Below are positions 32,801 through 43,369 of a DNA stretch of 64,000 nucleotides, in pieces; position 1 is the stretch's first letter, and every line of letters begins with the position of its first letter. A model generated the notes under the pieces. That model did not search any database, was not told the DNA's origin, and saw nothing but the letters and a program-made list of their open reading frames with translations. The stretch lies in assembly GCA_947623455.1 (NCBI GenBank), contig OX392540.1, positions 8,387,432 through 8,451,431 of the forward strand, written 5' to 3'. The DNA is from Mimachlamys varia. Its lineage: Eukaryota > Mollusca > Bivalvia > Pectinida > Pectinidae. The position numbers and the translations under genes were made by a program.

Positions 32801-35800
32801 TCAAATACATATTTACTTAAGGTCACCTAAATTTTTATATGCTTTTACCCATATTTTTTGTTGTTGCATGCTTACACCGAAAATATCAATTCCAACCAAT
32901 TTTGAATTAGAACCCTAACAGCACAGGAACATGAGGCCTACAAAACAGTTTACGGCACGATACATAGCAAGTTATATATCAAATTAAAAGGGACTTATTT
33001 CTCTGTCGATCAAGACCACTCCCAGTGAGATATCTTGAAAGGTTATGTCAAAATCACATGTTTATCGGAATTGGGTCGTGTCGCTGGGCCGTCTGAGTCC
33101 CTGACCTTGTTTATATTTTAGGTGTTTGACAGAGAGGCTTGTGTCTGTGCTGAAAGGTTAGTTAGGCTTTACATCTTCCAAATATCACCAATCCTTCAGC
33201 TTTGAAATCAAAGGTCAAACCAAGTTACTTTGATCTTTAGTCAATTGACTCGCAAATCTTTTTATCTTCCCCAGTAAACATTTCGCCTTTTTTTTCAATT
33301 CGAATGCCGATATGAATGAAAAGTGGTTACATCTATATTGTATGAAGCCCGCTAGTGCGTCATGGTCAATATATTTACATTCTGATTGTTTCTTCTCTAT
33401 ATGAACATACTAACTGAAAACAACAAACACTAGACTATGAATACATCATGAATACAGTATGAATACATCCATTCACGTGAATTACTTATGACGTAAAATA
33501 TTAGTCTTGTTCAATGGGAGTCTTACGGCTCCGCTTCGGATAACATGGAGAATGCCCCCGCGTCAAACGTTCAAATGACTACGGTAGATTATTGGCGCCA
33601 ATTTTACCCAAATTATGGCTGTTCCGCCTTTTTCGTTTAAAGGACGGCGCAATAACAAACGCAGTTGATTAACCTGTTGTTCAATAAATAAGGAAATATA
33701 TTAGACAATTGTTCAGTAGTAAAAATGTAAATATATGAATTGAACGGCGTTGTTTTAATTTTCATGCCGGTATGAATGCAAAGCGGTTACACCCATATTG
33801 ACCATGAAGCCCGCTAGGGCTTCATGGTCAATATGGGTGTAACCGCTTTGCATTCATACCGGCATGAAAATTAAAACAACGCCGTTCAATCCCTATATGG
33901 ATGCAACAGATTGGCATTCATACCGGCATGAGAATTTAAAAAAATAAAAACGCCTTTCAATCCATATAGAAAATCCTTTGTACATGATTACTATTGGACA
34001 ATTATTTAATTTGTCATTTCTGAAACAATTAATCAATTAACTGCGTTTGGTTTCCCGTCATCATCAAAACGACATTCGCGGAACAGTCCTAATTTGAGTA
34101 AAATTGGCGCCAATAATTAATCGTTGTTATTTGAGCGATTGACGCAGTGGCGTTCCCTATGTTATCCGAAGCGGATTGACAAGACTCGCATTGAACAAGA
34201 TTAATATATTTCATCCAGTAATCCACGTGAATGGATGTCTTCATACTGTATTCATGCCGTATTCAGTATGAAGTCTAGTGTTTGTTGTTTCAGTTTGTAT
34301 ATTTATATAGAAAAGAAACAATCAGAGTGTAAATTAATATAATGTACATATGTATATCTGGTGTCCTTTCAAGTCATTCAAGCGCAGTATATGTGTACAT
34401 ACTGTATAGTTGATTTTATTCGCGGGGGATTTAATTTCACTACATTCGCGTGCTGTGTGTCGGGGGAAATTGGCTTTGTGAGAGGATAAATAAGTAAAAT
34501 AACTCAATCTTCTTCAAACACGTGTTCTTCTCTATTTCTCCAAAATCAACTCTCTCACCTCTTTTTCAAAAGAGTTACATCAAAATTATCATATCAATAT
34601 CAAACAGAGTTATCGTTCTTCCCACAGTTCCCAGACCAGTAATACCATAAACATAACACGCGGTCAAATAAAACCCCGCGAAATGTTATACCCATTAGCT
34701 AAAACACCCTGTTAAGACTTATTACTACGAGAAACGATTATTCCCGGCAGAGCGCAAAATTTTATACCGGTGAATAAGTCCAAATAAGAAAAAAAAATAA
34801 CGCGATTTCTCCCACGTGAAATTGAAAAACTGTATAGTAGGTCTCTTTTCCTTTTCACCTTTTCACGTCTGCATATTAGGGTATCAACTTAGACGACATG
34901 TATATACTGACATTTGTTTATCTACAGTAGATGTAGTTCGTATTTATATGCATTTTTTATATTATCATATTAGCTTAGATTGTAATAACTTCTTTATCTA
35001 TGCATTGTAAGTGTATCAAATTATTATCTACATGTTGTGAAGCGCTTTAGAGTAATTTTACAAATTATAAGGAGCGCTATATAAATGTTGTATATTATTA
35101 TTATTATCTATTATCCTCTCTTACCTGATCTATGCCTGTCTCTGGGGGCATCATTTGATAATAGAGGCACCTCATCATGACCTTCGATTGTAAGTTTTCA
35201 TGTGCCTGCAAGTAAATTTTCGGGGAAAATAATCAAAATATATGACGCCTGCTAAAATGAAATAGTTTCAATAACCAGTTTTCTTTAGGTAACCTGGGCG
35301 TTTTTCGTTCCATTCTGATAAGAACTGGTTCACGCTTATATCTTGATAAATTGGCAAACTCTCAAAGAAAGCAGGGTGAAATTTAAAAAAATATATATAT
35401 ATTTTTTTTTTATTTATAAATTATGTACTTCTTGTCTTTATGAATTGTACTTACAAAGGTATATTAAACAATAAATTAACAATAGTACAAATGTAATACG
35501 TTTTGAGAGATTTACTGCTTTAAAAAGGGCTTATACCGAAACGCGTTCGATCAAAGGCGCCAAGGTTACCCGCTATTCCAGCTACACTGACTGAAGTCAT
35601 ATTTACCTCTATGGCCCTTTGGTACACCTCTGCAAATCCCTTTGGTTCTGTCGGAACAAGTTTGTTACCTTTATCCGGATACGCTTTCTAGAAAATACAA
35701 AATGCATGGAATTATTTTCTCGCCTTTTCGCCTTTTGCGTAAAATTTACGAGGCGAAAACCCGCTGTTCGGCGAGTTTTCGCGTTAAAAATTACGCGAAA

Positions 35801-38800
35801 TTTAACGCGAAAAGGCGAGATGGCAGAAATCAGCCACAATATAAAATAGTATTTCGTTTTAATGCAAGTATATGCTTTCATAAAAAAAGAAAGATATGTT
35901 TTAAAAATGAAATACGTAGCTTTATAAACAGAATATCACGTAAGTATAATGTCTAAATAAAACAAATCAATGCCATTATACAAAAGTTTGTGAGTATTAT
36001 AATCACGTACATCAGCCTGACACACAGTGTTTTACTTACCTCGAGATACAGACAGATGGCCAATGACTCATTTATGACGATATCGCCATCTTTGAAAGTT
36101 GGAAGCTGTCGAAAAAATATCATAAGGACCCGTTAAATATTTTTAGAGCACAGCTAAATCAAAGTGTTTAGAGTAATTTTACATGTTTTGGGGTTATTAA
36201 AATAGATTTTTTTTAGTGAACCCTATAACTGCCATTTTGGATACTTAGACAAATATATGTTGTGTTATGAATAGGAACGGGCTTGATATAAGTTGTATAA
36301 CTTGTGCCCTATCCTGTTGCAATTTAAAGCAATAAAATATGTTTAAACTAAAATAGAATTTCTGGGGCAAAAGACATCCTTATAGTTAATATATATATAT
36401 AAGAAGGGCGGAAAGCACTCGATGTCGAAAAAAAGGTCCAATCCAGATTTGTTGTTAAAAAGCATACATTTCTAGTCATGTGCGGGTAGTGCTTAGTGCA
36501 ATTGGAACGATTTGAGGAGTTTGGTTGGTTTTCCTTTTTAAACATCCTATTTGTACGTAAAATATTTGTAAACATTTCTCCAGGTTGGAAAGTATGATTT
36601 ATGCAAAGATTATTTTACACAACCAAAATTTGTTTTTATGTGACGTTTCGATAACTAGTATACAAATGTATCAAAGGAGACTGTGCAATAGTCCAGAATA
36701 TTTGACACGAGGTACTGGCCGAGGGCAATAGAACATCGGTCGATTACCAGTAGCGAGGGTCAAATATTTTGGACTATTGCACAGATACCCATGATATACT
36801 TGTTTTATTACATAATCACTAAAACACACTTTGAATCACTAAAATTGTTTATTTCATTAAAATGTTTTTGAATATTAATAGTTCACAACAATATCAATCC
36901 GTATTCATTGGCGACTCCAAAACTCAACTTCCCCCAGTCCCTTATTAGCCAAAAGCCCTTAGGCTTAGAGGCACACACAGAAATACACACGAGTGACATA
37001 ACAATATATAGACAACACAGTTCAATAATGTACATTAAATATAAAAGCACTTAAAAGCCCAATATACGTAACTTCAGGAACTTTTTCGTGATTCTGAAAA
37101 ATTCTGAAAAAATGCAGTTGATAACCATGCAAAAATAAACCTAAAACGAAGTAACACTGAGCGGTAACTAAGAAGAAACTCTTGACAAAAAAATCCAAAG
37201 AATTGAAAATAATTCACGTGTGTCCCACTTCAACAACAAACCGAAGGTAGAAGACAGTTCAAAATGGACGCGTGTTAACAAATACCTTTAAAAACTGCAT
37301 GTCAAGTTTTATTTCATTCCTTAAGCTTTACAGCTTATCGGATACATTCAAACATTAACAAGTATAATACTTATAAACATACACTCCTATACATGTACTA
37401 GTGATACACATGCGCAAAACACACACTGGTTGTACAATAATGATGCCCGACTATTTGACATCATCAACTTAACAGCAAGCGTTTATCAATAAATTAATGC
37501 TAATAATAATAGCGTTTGCAAATAATAATACAATTTTCAGGCACAGTACGGATTGTATACATACTAATACGTGATCGTACCTACTAATGGTATATCAATC
37601 ATAAATATTTATTAAATACAAAGTTTCAACTGCTGCTGTACCGGTAACCGCGTAAGAATTTATCTTGAATATTGGTGATATCAGTTAGTCTTAACTTAAC
37701 TAAATTCATGAATATAATAAGTCATTAGACTTGATTTTTGCTTCATGTTTTGCCGTAAGTTACGTATATTGGGCCTTTAAATATTTTCGATAAAAATGTC
37801 CCCCTCAATAGTAATACCTATTTCCCGCGCACTTTTGAAGCAGCCGTGATCTCGTACTCAAATCGGTAGAAAACTCTTGTAATTACGTAATACTGACATA
37901 GATAAAACTTTAGAAATGGAGACAAAAATGAAGTAACGTAAAACTGTATTAATATAGAATAAAAATATATATTATATCAGAACAAACATTCTGTGTATAT
38001 ATTTTCATTTTGTGTTCTAAGAAAGATAACTCGAATTCTCCAAAGAGAAAATACCAAAATGGCATGCAGGAACAAGAGATTGGTCGTCAATGGTCGTCAA
38101 ATTATGAAATTGGAGAATCTGTGTAAAAAATTACAATTGAGGATACATCAAACTGTATACAGTGTGATATCTACAAGTTAACAACGTTTTAATTCAATCG
38201 ATTTGATTTGAACATATATTGTTGCATAAATCTAGCAAACGGGGGTTGGGCACAAGTTATTTCAACATTACAAAGGCCCTCTCCACAATATATTACATAG
38301 ATAGTTTGCATTAACTGATTAAAATGAATGCCATTTTGAATAAAATAAGTATAAACATCTGGAAACATTAATAACAATAATAATAAGAATACACAAACAA
38401 AAATTAATATTATCTTAAAGTAAATATTTTGCTGGATTTGATGTAGTTTTGCACATTTCTAAAAATAGTAGTGTTGGTTTCTACGGATTGGAGATCAATA
38501 TTTACTGTGAAAATTGACATGTAATGTAAATTCTCAAAATCAACCTAAATCAAGAATTTATATCACAAAATAGCTAACACATGAATGTTCCTCCAAATTT
38601 AGATATGTTCAATATATATGTTGCTATCATCGACTATCAAATAACACTGTAAAAAAGGTGGAATATAACACAAATTCCGAAAATTCAGATGTTTTACCCC
38701 TAAATATCAGAACCCTTAAAATAGTTTCTGTAAAAGTAAGTAATGGTTCGAAATATTAATTCAATTAGATAACAATAACACCGTGAAAATGGACTTAAAT

Positions 38801-39686
38801 TTCGGCGTGATGACCGACTACGGTTTTTGCTGAGTACAGCATTGAAATACAACTGTTGACGAGGTCGCGGCCTCCGCGGCAAAAACAGCTTTAAATGAAC
38901 TAACTCTGTACAGTGTACTGAGTCTCGCCTTTCTCGACTATCTTCGAAAGCAAGACAAACAAATTATTCGTCCTTTATTACGCTCCTGTCATACAAAAGG
39001 CTTCGTTCTATATAATACACCCCTCGTACAAAAGGATTCGTTCTATATAATACACCCCTCGTACAAAAGGATTCGTTCTATATAATACACCCCTCGTACA
39101 AAAGGATTCGTTCTATATAATACACCCCTCATACAAAAGGATTCGTGCGGCCACTAAGTACTTATATACATAATTGCCATGCCAGGTTTGTCTATAGGTC
39201 GGACTAGAATTACCAACATTTTTTAGTTAGCTCTGAGCTAGCCATCATATCAAAACTTCAAACATGCATGTTGGTACGTATGATTGTTACTATTCTTTCT
39301 CAATAAAATGTTCCTTAATTTAAATTATTGTACTTCACAACATACCTATCAAATTAAAATGCATTACAAGCATAACTATCAGCTCAAAAAAAATAAAACT
39401 TGAATTCCACACGGCAAATGCTCCTGTTAAACATGAAATCGTCCGAACTAACGTGTTTTCCCCCGTTAAAATCTCGGTCACTATGCATTACCTGTGTGTC
39501 ATTACAACTTACCTGACCCCTTGGATTTAAAGCCAAAACATCGGCATCTGTCTTGTGTTCTTTAGCTGAAAAACTTAAAAGCTTCTTTTCTATGCCGCCA
39601 AATCCCTTTTCTTCAAGAGCAACCATCGCCCTCCAACAGGGGCTACTCCCTGACCCCCAATACAGCATCATATCTTCCTTGCCCAT
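29807..39686 (-). CDS. Glutathione S-transferase, rho-like class, complete six-exon gene
   Basis: Exons 39686-39513, 36105-36040, 35687-35607, 35205-35125, 31911-31843 and 30025-29807 join in frame through GT-AG introns to 229 residues, the usual GST length. The enzyme conjugates glutathione to electrophiles in the cytosol. The N-terminal thioredoxin-fold half contains LYWGSGSSPCWRAMVALEEK, then NPRGQ-LPTFKDGD with cis-Pro60 and the glutathione-contacting E71-S72 in INESLAICLYLE. The helical C-terminal half has NFSLADVVLF (N-capping region), LMRFGL and ERPSIKNSWPPHW. SGSSPCWR, LLSF..KEHK and ERPSIK..WPP are, from memory, typical of fish/invertebrate rho-class (GST A-like) proteins. All introns except the 401-bp intron 3 hold recognised repeats, yet every junction is intact. 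Introns 1 and 4 exceed 3 kb. Class assignment is less certain than the family. Confidence 0.94.
30670..31415 (-). repeat. Minisatellite of about 62-bp units resembling a tRNA-derived SINE head
   Basis: About 12 units contain (on +) CTAGTGGTAGCAGAATGTCA and CTTAACCACTTGGCCACTGT. On the minus strand this reads TGGCCAAGTGGTTAAGGTGT, close to a tRNA A box (TRGYNNARNGG) of Leu/Ser type. A trimer of about 186 bp repeats near 31,010 and 31,196. It lies in GST intron 5. Confidence 0.85.
31543..31800 (+). mobile_element. Hammerhead element, copy in GST intron 5
   Basis: It runs from TAGAACACGATTTGAAATTA to GTGTGTCACGTGATCTTT and is collinear with 17,155-17,420. It is antisense to the GST gene, so the ribozyme would not appear in GST pre-mRNA. 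No protein is encoded. Confidence 0.8.
31676..31719 (+). ncRNA. Type I hammerhead ribozyme, best-preserved copy
   Basis: Stem I is perfect, GCAUCA (31,676-31,681) with UGAUGC (31,714-31,719). Core CUGAAGA is at 31,682-31,688; stem II GUCC (31,689-31,692) pairs GGAC (31,698-31,701) across loop UAGGA; GAAA is at 31,702-31,705; stem III is CAG/CUG closed by A-U with no loop; A at 31,713 is the predicted cleavage residue. Every conserved hammerhead position is present. A self-complementary stem III implies cleavage as a dimer. Confidence 0.9.
31941..32805 (+). mobile_element. Non-autonomous element with core tandem repeats (Helitron/HINE-like)
   Basis: The head hairpin AGATCCTAGAGGGATCT is followed by three or four units of about 155 bp, which contain CTCAAGAA.TATC, ACTTTCAATGGTATATTCCA, AAGATGGCCGCCTTTTAG and AAGGGGAACCTACATATGAA. 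It ends with ACGGACGGACC and CTTCTGATGATGGTGGGCTA. This order (head, core repeats, ACGG stretch, terminal hairpin) resembles the pearl/CvA-type elements of bivalves, recalled as non-autonomous Helitron relatives. It sits in GST intron 4. Confidence 0.55.
33290..34340. mobile_element. Foldback element of about 1 kb
   Basis: The right half (33,890-34,340) and left half (33,290-33,740) are inverted relatives, sharing ATTGGCGCCAAT, GTCAAACG/GCGTCAAT-type segments and the ATATGAATACATTCA-like outer parts. A perfect palindrome forms the centre. It is homologous to the element at 23,031-23,540. It lies in GST intron 4 and carries no gene. Confidence 0.75.
33739..33890. repeat. Perfect 152-bp palindrome (74-bp arms, 4-bp loop)
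   Basis: The arms 33,739-33,812 and 33,817-33,890 are exact reverse complements around GCTA. The inner edge reads GAAGCCC GCTA GGGCTTC, the outer edge ATTGAACGGCG. No mismatch was found by eye. It forms the core of the foldback element. Confidence 0.92.
35034..35108 (+). mobile_element. SINE-type 3' tail
   Basis: GAAGCGCTTTAGAGTAATTT and GGAGCGCTATATAAATGTTG followed by (TAT)n repeats resemble the 3' tails of many metazoan SINEs. The head is absent. It lies in GST intron 4, next to exon 4. Confidence 0.4.
35718..35820. mobile_element. 103-bp hairpin MITE beside GST exon 3
   Basis: The ends TCTCGCCTTTTCGC and GCGAAAAGGCGAGA are perfect inverted repeats, with further GCGTAAAATTTACG-like and TTACGCGAAATTTAACGCG dyads inside. 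It begins 31 bp from the acceptor of exon 3, within intron 2. Confidence 0.85.
36680..36785. mobile_element. Foldback element of about 105 bp in GST intron 1
   Basis: CTGTGCAATAGTCCAGAATA at the left mirrors TTTTGGACTATTGCACAG at the right. The inner arms ATATTTGAC and TACTGG extend the stem. It is non-coding. Confidence 0.75.
37051..37780. mobile_element. TTAA-type MITE, 730 bp
   Basis: TTAAAAGCCCAATATACGTA at the left and, inverted, TTAAAGGCCCAATATACGTA at the right form TIRs of about 24 bp starting at TTAA, the target of piggyBac-type elements. The interior shares sequence with 45,827-46,223 (for example GAGTTTCTTCTTAGTTACCGC inverted). No transposase is present. It sits in GST intron 1. 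Confidence 0.75.
37781..38989. other. GST intron 1, nothing further recognised
   Basis: AT-rich intronic sequence without convincing coding potential or clear repeats. Confidence 0.5.
38990..39147. repeat. 35-bp minisatellite in GST intron 1
   Basis: Four to five near-identical units contain TTCTATATAATACACCCCTC and ACAAAAGGATTCG. The period is exactly 35 bp (39,006, 39,041, 39,076, 39,111). Confidence 0.92.
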
Positions 39687-40000
39687 TGTTACGTGTAGAT
39701 TGTGTACCGTCGTAATGAAGCGTCAGCGGTATGAATGAAACCTGGGAAATCGCGGTACATATATTCAACCGGTGTTGAGTCAAAGTCTCTACGTTCAATT
39801 TTGCTCCTGTCCACACTTAACAGCTATTGTGATTTGCAGTTTAGTAGTTTTGTTGTGTGCGCGAATGACTAGCACATACTCAAACGTGAATTATTTAAAA
39901 TGCACACTCACTGCCCTTTGAATTATGTTCAACTGGTGTAAAATTGAGTCTTGTTAAAAAAATAATAATAATTATTGTTGCATTAGTGCCGGTGTCACAG
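39687..40000 (-). promoter_or_regulatory. Candidate GST promoter with an AP-1-type site
   Basis: The region upstream of the GST ATG (39,686) holds TGAGTCA at 39,776-39,782, a perfect AP-1/TRE core about 90 bp before the start codon. GST genes are commonly induced through AP-1/ARE-like sites. No exact TGACNNNGC antioxidant element and no clear TATA box were seen, and the transcription start is unknown. Confidence 0.4.
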
Positions 40001-40208
40001 GAAATGATGCACCCGATAATTTCTGTAACATCATGGCATGCGGTGAAGCAAAGACTGGACGGTCAACATATTTTAAATTTTAAAACGTATATTATCATGC
40101 TATTTATGCCTTGTACGTCACCCTTTTGCAAGAAAACATTTCCATGTAACATTTACCCCTTTATCAAGAGGCATAACCTTTTCCCACTTCGAGCTACCAG
40201 ACATCGAT

Positions 40209-40269
40209 GTCGGTAACCCACGGTCCTGACGCTCTCTGTCCGTGAGCGTCAGGACCGTGGGTTACCGAC
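40209..40269. mobile_element. Perfect hairpin, 26-bp arms
   Basis: Arms 40,209-40,234 and 40,244-40,269 are exact reverse complements around a 9-base loop. The outer motif TCGGTAACCCACGGT resembles the ends of the MITE at 26,034. It may be a minimal, fully deleted member of that family. Confidence 0.85.
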
Positions 40270-40439
40270 GATAGTTACCAGCTAAAAGAGTACACAACTC
40301 AAGAGTTAGCCTACATTGTAGTTTAGATTCTCAAATGTATGGTATGAGGCTTTGCCGGGAGCCAAATATTTTAAAGAAGGGTGCCCCTAAAAAGCCCCAG
40401 ATAATATATAACATTTAAATGGATTGATAGTTTCCTTGT

Positions 40440-40740
40440 CTTACTCAGCATTTGACTAGGAAATTCCCTGTCTTTTCCTCTGGGTAAGACAGAAATTGAC
40501 GAGGATATCGGTAAGACTAAGACAGAAATTGACGGGGAAATCCAAGACTTTATCCAAGGGTAAGAAATAAAAATGACGGGGAATCTCCCGTCTTTTCTCT
40601 GGCTAGTACAAAATTGACGGAGAAACCCCCCGTATTTACCCCGGGTAAGACAGAAATTGACGGAGAAATCCTCCGAATTTTCCCAGGATACGAAGAAAAA
40701 TGACAGAGAAATGCTCCGTCTCTACAACAGGGTAGGACTG
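40440..40740. repeat. Degenerate tandem repeat, units of about 60 bp
   Basis: About five units share (A/G)AAATTGACGG(A/G)GAAA and CC(G/A)GGTAAGACAG motifs. It adjoins the CACGTG minisatellite. Confidence 0.75.
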
Positions 40741-40792
40741 AAGCAGTGTCACGAGGGTTTCTGACGAACGTAAGAGCAACTAGTGTCACGTG

Positions 40793-41334
40793 GGTTTCTG
40801 ACGAACGTAAAAGTAATGTCACGTGGGTTCTGACAAATCTGAGATCAGTGTCATGTGGCTTTCTGATGAACGTAAGAGAAGTGTCACGTGGGTTTCTGAC
40901 GAACGTAAGAGCAATGTCTCTTGGGTTTCCGAAGAACGTAAAAACGTGGGTTTCAACGAACGTAAAAACAGTGCCGAACGTAAAAGCAGTGTCACGTGGG
41001 TTTCTGACGAACGTAAAAGCAGTGTCACGTGGGTTCTGACGAACGTAAAAGCAGTGTCACGTGGGTTTCTGACGAACGTAAAAGTAATGTCACGTGGGTT
41101 CTGACAAATCTGAGATCAGTGTCATGTGGCTTTCTGATGAACGTAAGAGAAGTGTCACGTGGGTTTCTGACGAACGTAAGAGCAATGTCTCTTGGGTTTC
41201 CGAAGAACGTAAAAACGTGGGTTTCAACGAACGTAAAAACAGTGCCGAACGTAAAAGCAGTGTCACGTGGGTTTCTGACGAACGTAAAAGCAGTGTCACG
41301 TGGGTTCTGACGAACGTAAAAGCAGTGTCACGTG
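40793..41334. repeat. 271-bp tandem duplication inside the minisatellite
   Basis: The block with the rare variants ACAAATCTGAGATCAGTGTC and AACGTAAAAACGTGGGTTTC occurs twice in tandem, 271 bp apart (for example 40,823 and 41,094), apparently without differences. Edges are approximate because both lie in repeat units. Confidence 0.85.
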
Positions 41335-43369
41335 GGTTTCTGACGAACGTAAATGCAGTGTCACGTGGGTTTCTGACGAGCGTTAGAGCAATGTCTCATG
41401 GTTTTCCGACGAACGTTAAAACAGTGCAACGTGGGTTTCTGACGAATGTAAAAGCAGTGTCACGTGGGTTTCTGACGAACTTAAAAGCAGTGTCACGTGG
41501 GTTTCTGACAAACGTAAGAGCAGCGTCATGTGAGTTTCTTACGAACGTAAATGCAGTGCCACGTGGGTGTCTGACAAACGTAAAAGCAGTGTCACGTGGG
41601 TTCTGACGAACGTTAGAGCAGTGTCATGTGGGTTTCTGAGGAACGTTATAGCAGTGTCACGTGGGTTCTGACGAACGTAAAAGCAGTGTCATGTGGGTTT
41701 CTGAGGAACGTTATAGCAATGTCACGTGGGTTCTGACGAACGTTAAAGCAGTGTCATGTGAGTTTCTGAAGAACGGTAGAGCAGTGTCACGTGGGTTTCT
41801 GACGAACGTAAAAGCAGTGTCATGTGAGTTTCTGAAGAACGTTAGAGCAGTGTCACGTGGGTTCTGACGAACGTAAAAGCAGTGTCACGTAGGTTCTGAC
41901 GAATGTAAAAGCAGTGTCATGTGAGTTTCTGAAGAACGTTAGAGCAGTGTCACGTGGGTTTCTGACGAACGTAAACGCAGTGTCACGTAGGTTCTGACGA
42001 ACGTAAAAGCAGTGTCATGTGAGTTTCTGAAGAACGTTAGAGCAGTGTCACGTGGGTTCTGACGAACATAAAAGCAGTGTCATGTGGGTTTCTGAGGAAC
42101 GTTATAGCAGTGTCACGTGGGTTCTGACGAACGTAAAAGCAGTGTCACGTGGGTTTCTGAGGAACGTTATAGCAATGTCACGTAGGTTCTGACGAACGTA
42201 AAAGCAGTGTCATGTGGGTTTCTGAGGAACGTTATAGCAGTGTCACGTGGGTTTCTGACGAACGTAAACGCAGTGTCACGTAGGTTCTGACGAACGTAAA
42301 AGCAGTGTCATGTGAGTTTCTGAAGAACGTTAGAGCAGTGTCACGTGGGTTCTGACGAACGTAAAAGCAGTGTCATGTGGGTTTCTGAGGAACGTTATAG
42401 CAGTGTCACGTGGGTTCTGACGAACGTAAAAGCAGTGTCACGTGGGTTTCTGAGGAACGTTATAGCAATGTCACGTAGGTTCTGACGAACGTAAAAGCAG
42501 TGTCATGTGGGTTTCTGAGGAACGTTATAGCAGTGTCACGTGGGTTCTGACGAACGTAAAAGCAGTGCCATGTGGGTTTCTGAGGAACGTTAGAGCAGTG
42601 TCGCGTGGGTTTCTGACGAACGTAAAAGCAGTGTCATGTGAGTTTCTGAAGAACGTTATAGCAGTATCACGTGGGTTTCTGACGAACGTAAAAGCAGTGT
42701 CATGTGAGTTTCTGAAGAACGTTAGAGCAGTATCACGTGGGTTTCTGACGAACGTAAAAGCAGTGTCACGTGGGTTCTGGCGAATGTAAAAGCAGTGTCA
42801 CGTGAGTTTCTGAAGAACGTTAGAGCAGTGTCACGTGGGTTCTGACAAACGTAAAAGCAGTGTCACGTAGGTTCTGACGAACGTAAAAGCAGTGTCATGT
42901 GAGTTTCTGAAGAACGTTAGAGCAGTGTCACGTGGGTTTCTGACGAACGTAAAAGCAGTGTCACGTAGGTTCTGACGAACGTAAAAGCAGTGTCATGTGA
43001 GTTTCTGAAGAACGTTAGAGCAGTGTCACGTGGGTTTCTGATGAACGTAAAAGCAGTGTCACGTGGGTTTCTGAGGAACGTTATAGCAATGTCACGTAGG
43101 TTCTGAGGAACGTTAAAGCAGTGTCATGTGGGTTTCTGAGGAACGTTATAGCAGTGTCACGTGGGTTCTGACGAACGTAAAAGCAGTGTCATGTAGGTTT
43201 CTGAGGAACGTTAGAGCAGTGTCACGTGGGTTTCTGGCGAACGTAAAAAAGTGTCATGCGAGTTTCTGAAGAACGTTAGAGCAGTATCACGTGGGTTTCT
43301 GACAAACGTAAAAGCAGTGTCACGTGGGTTCTGACGAATGTAAAAGCAGTGTCATGTGAGTTTCTGAAG

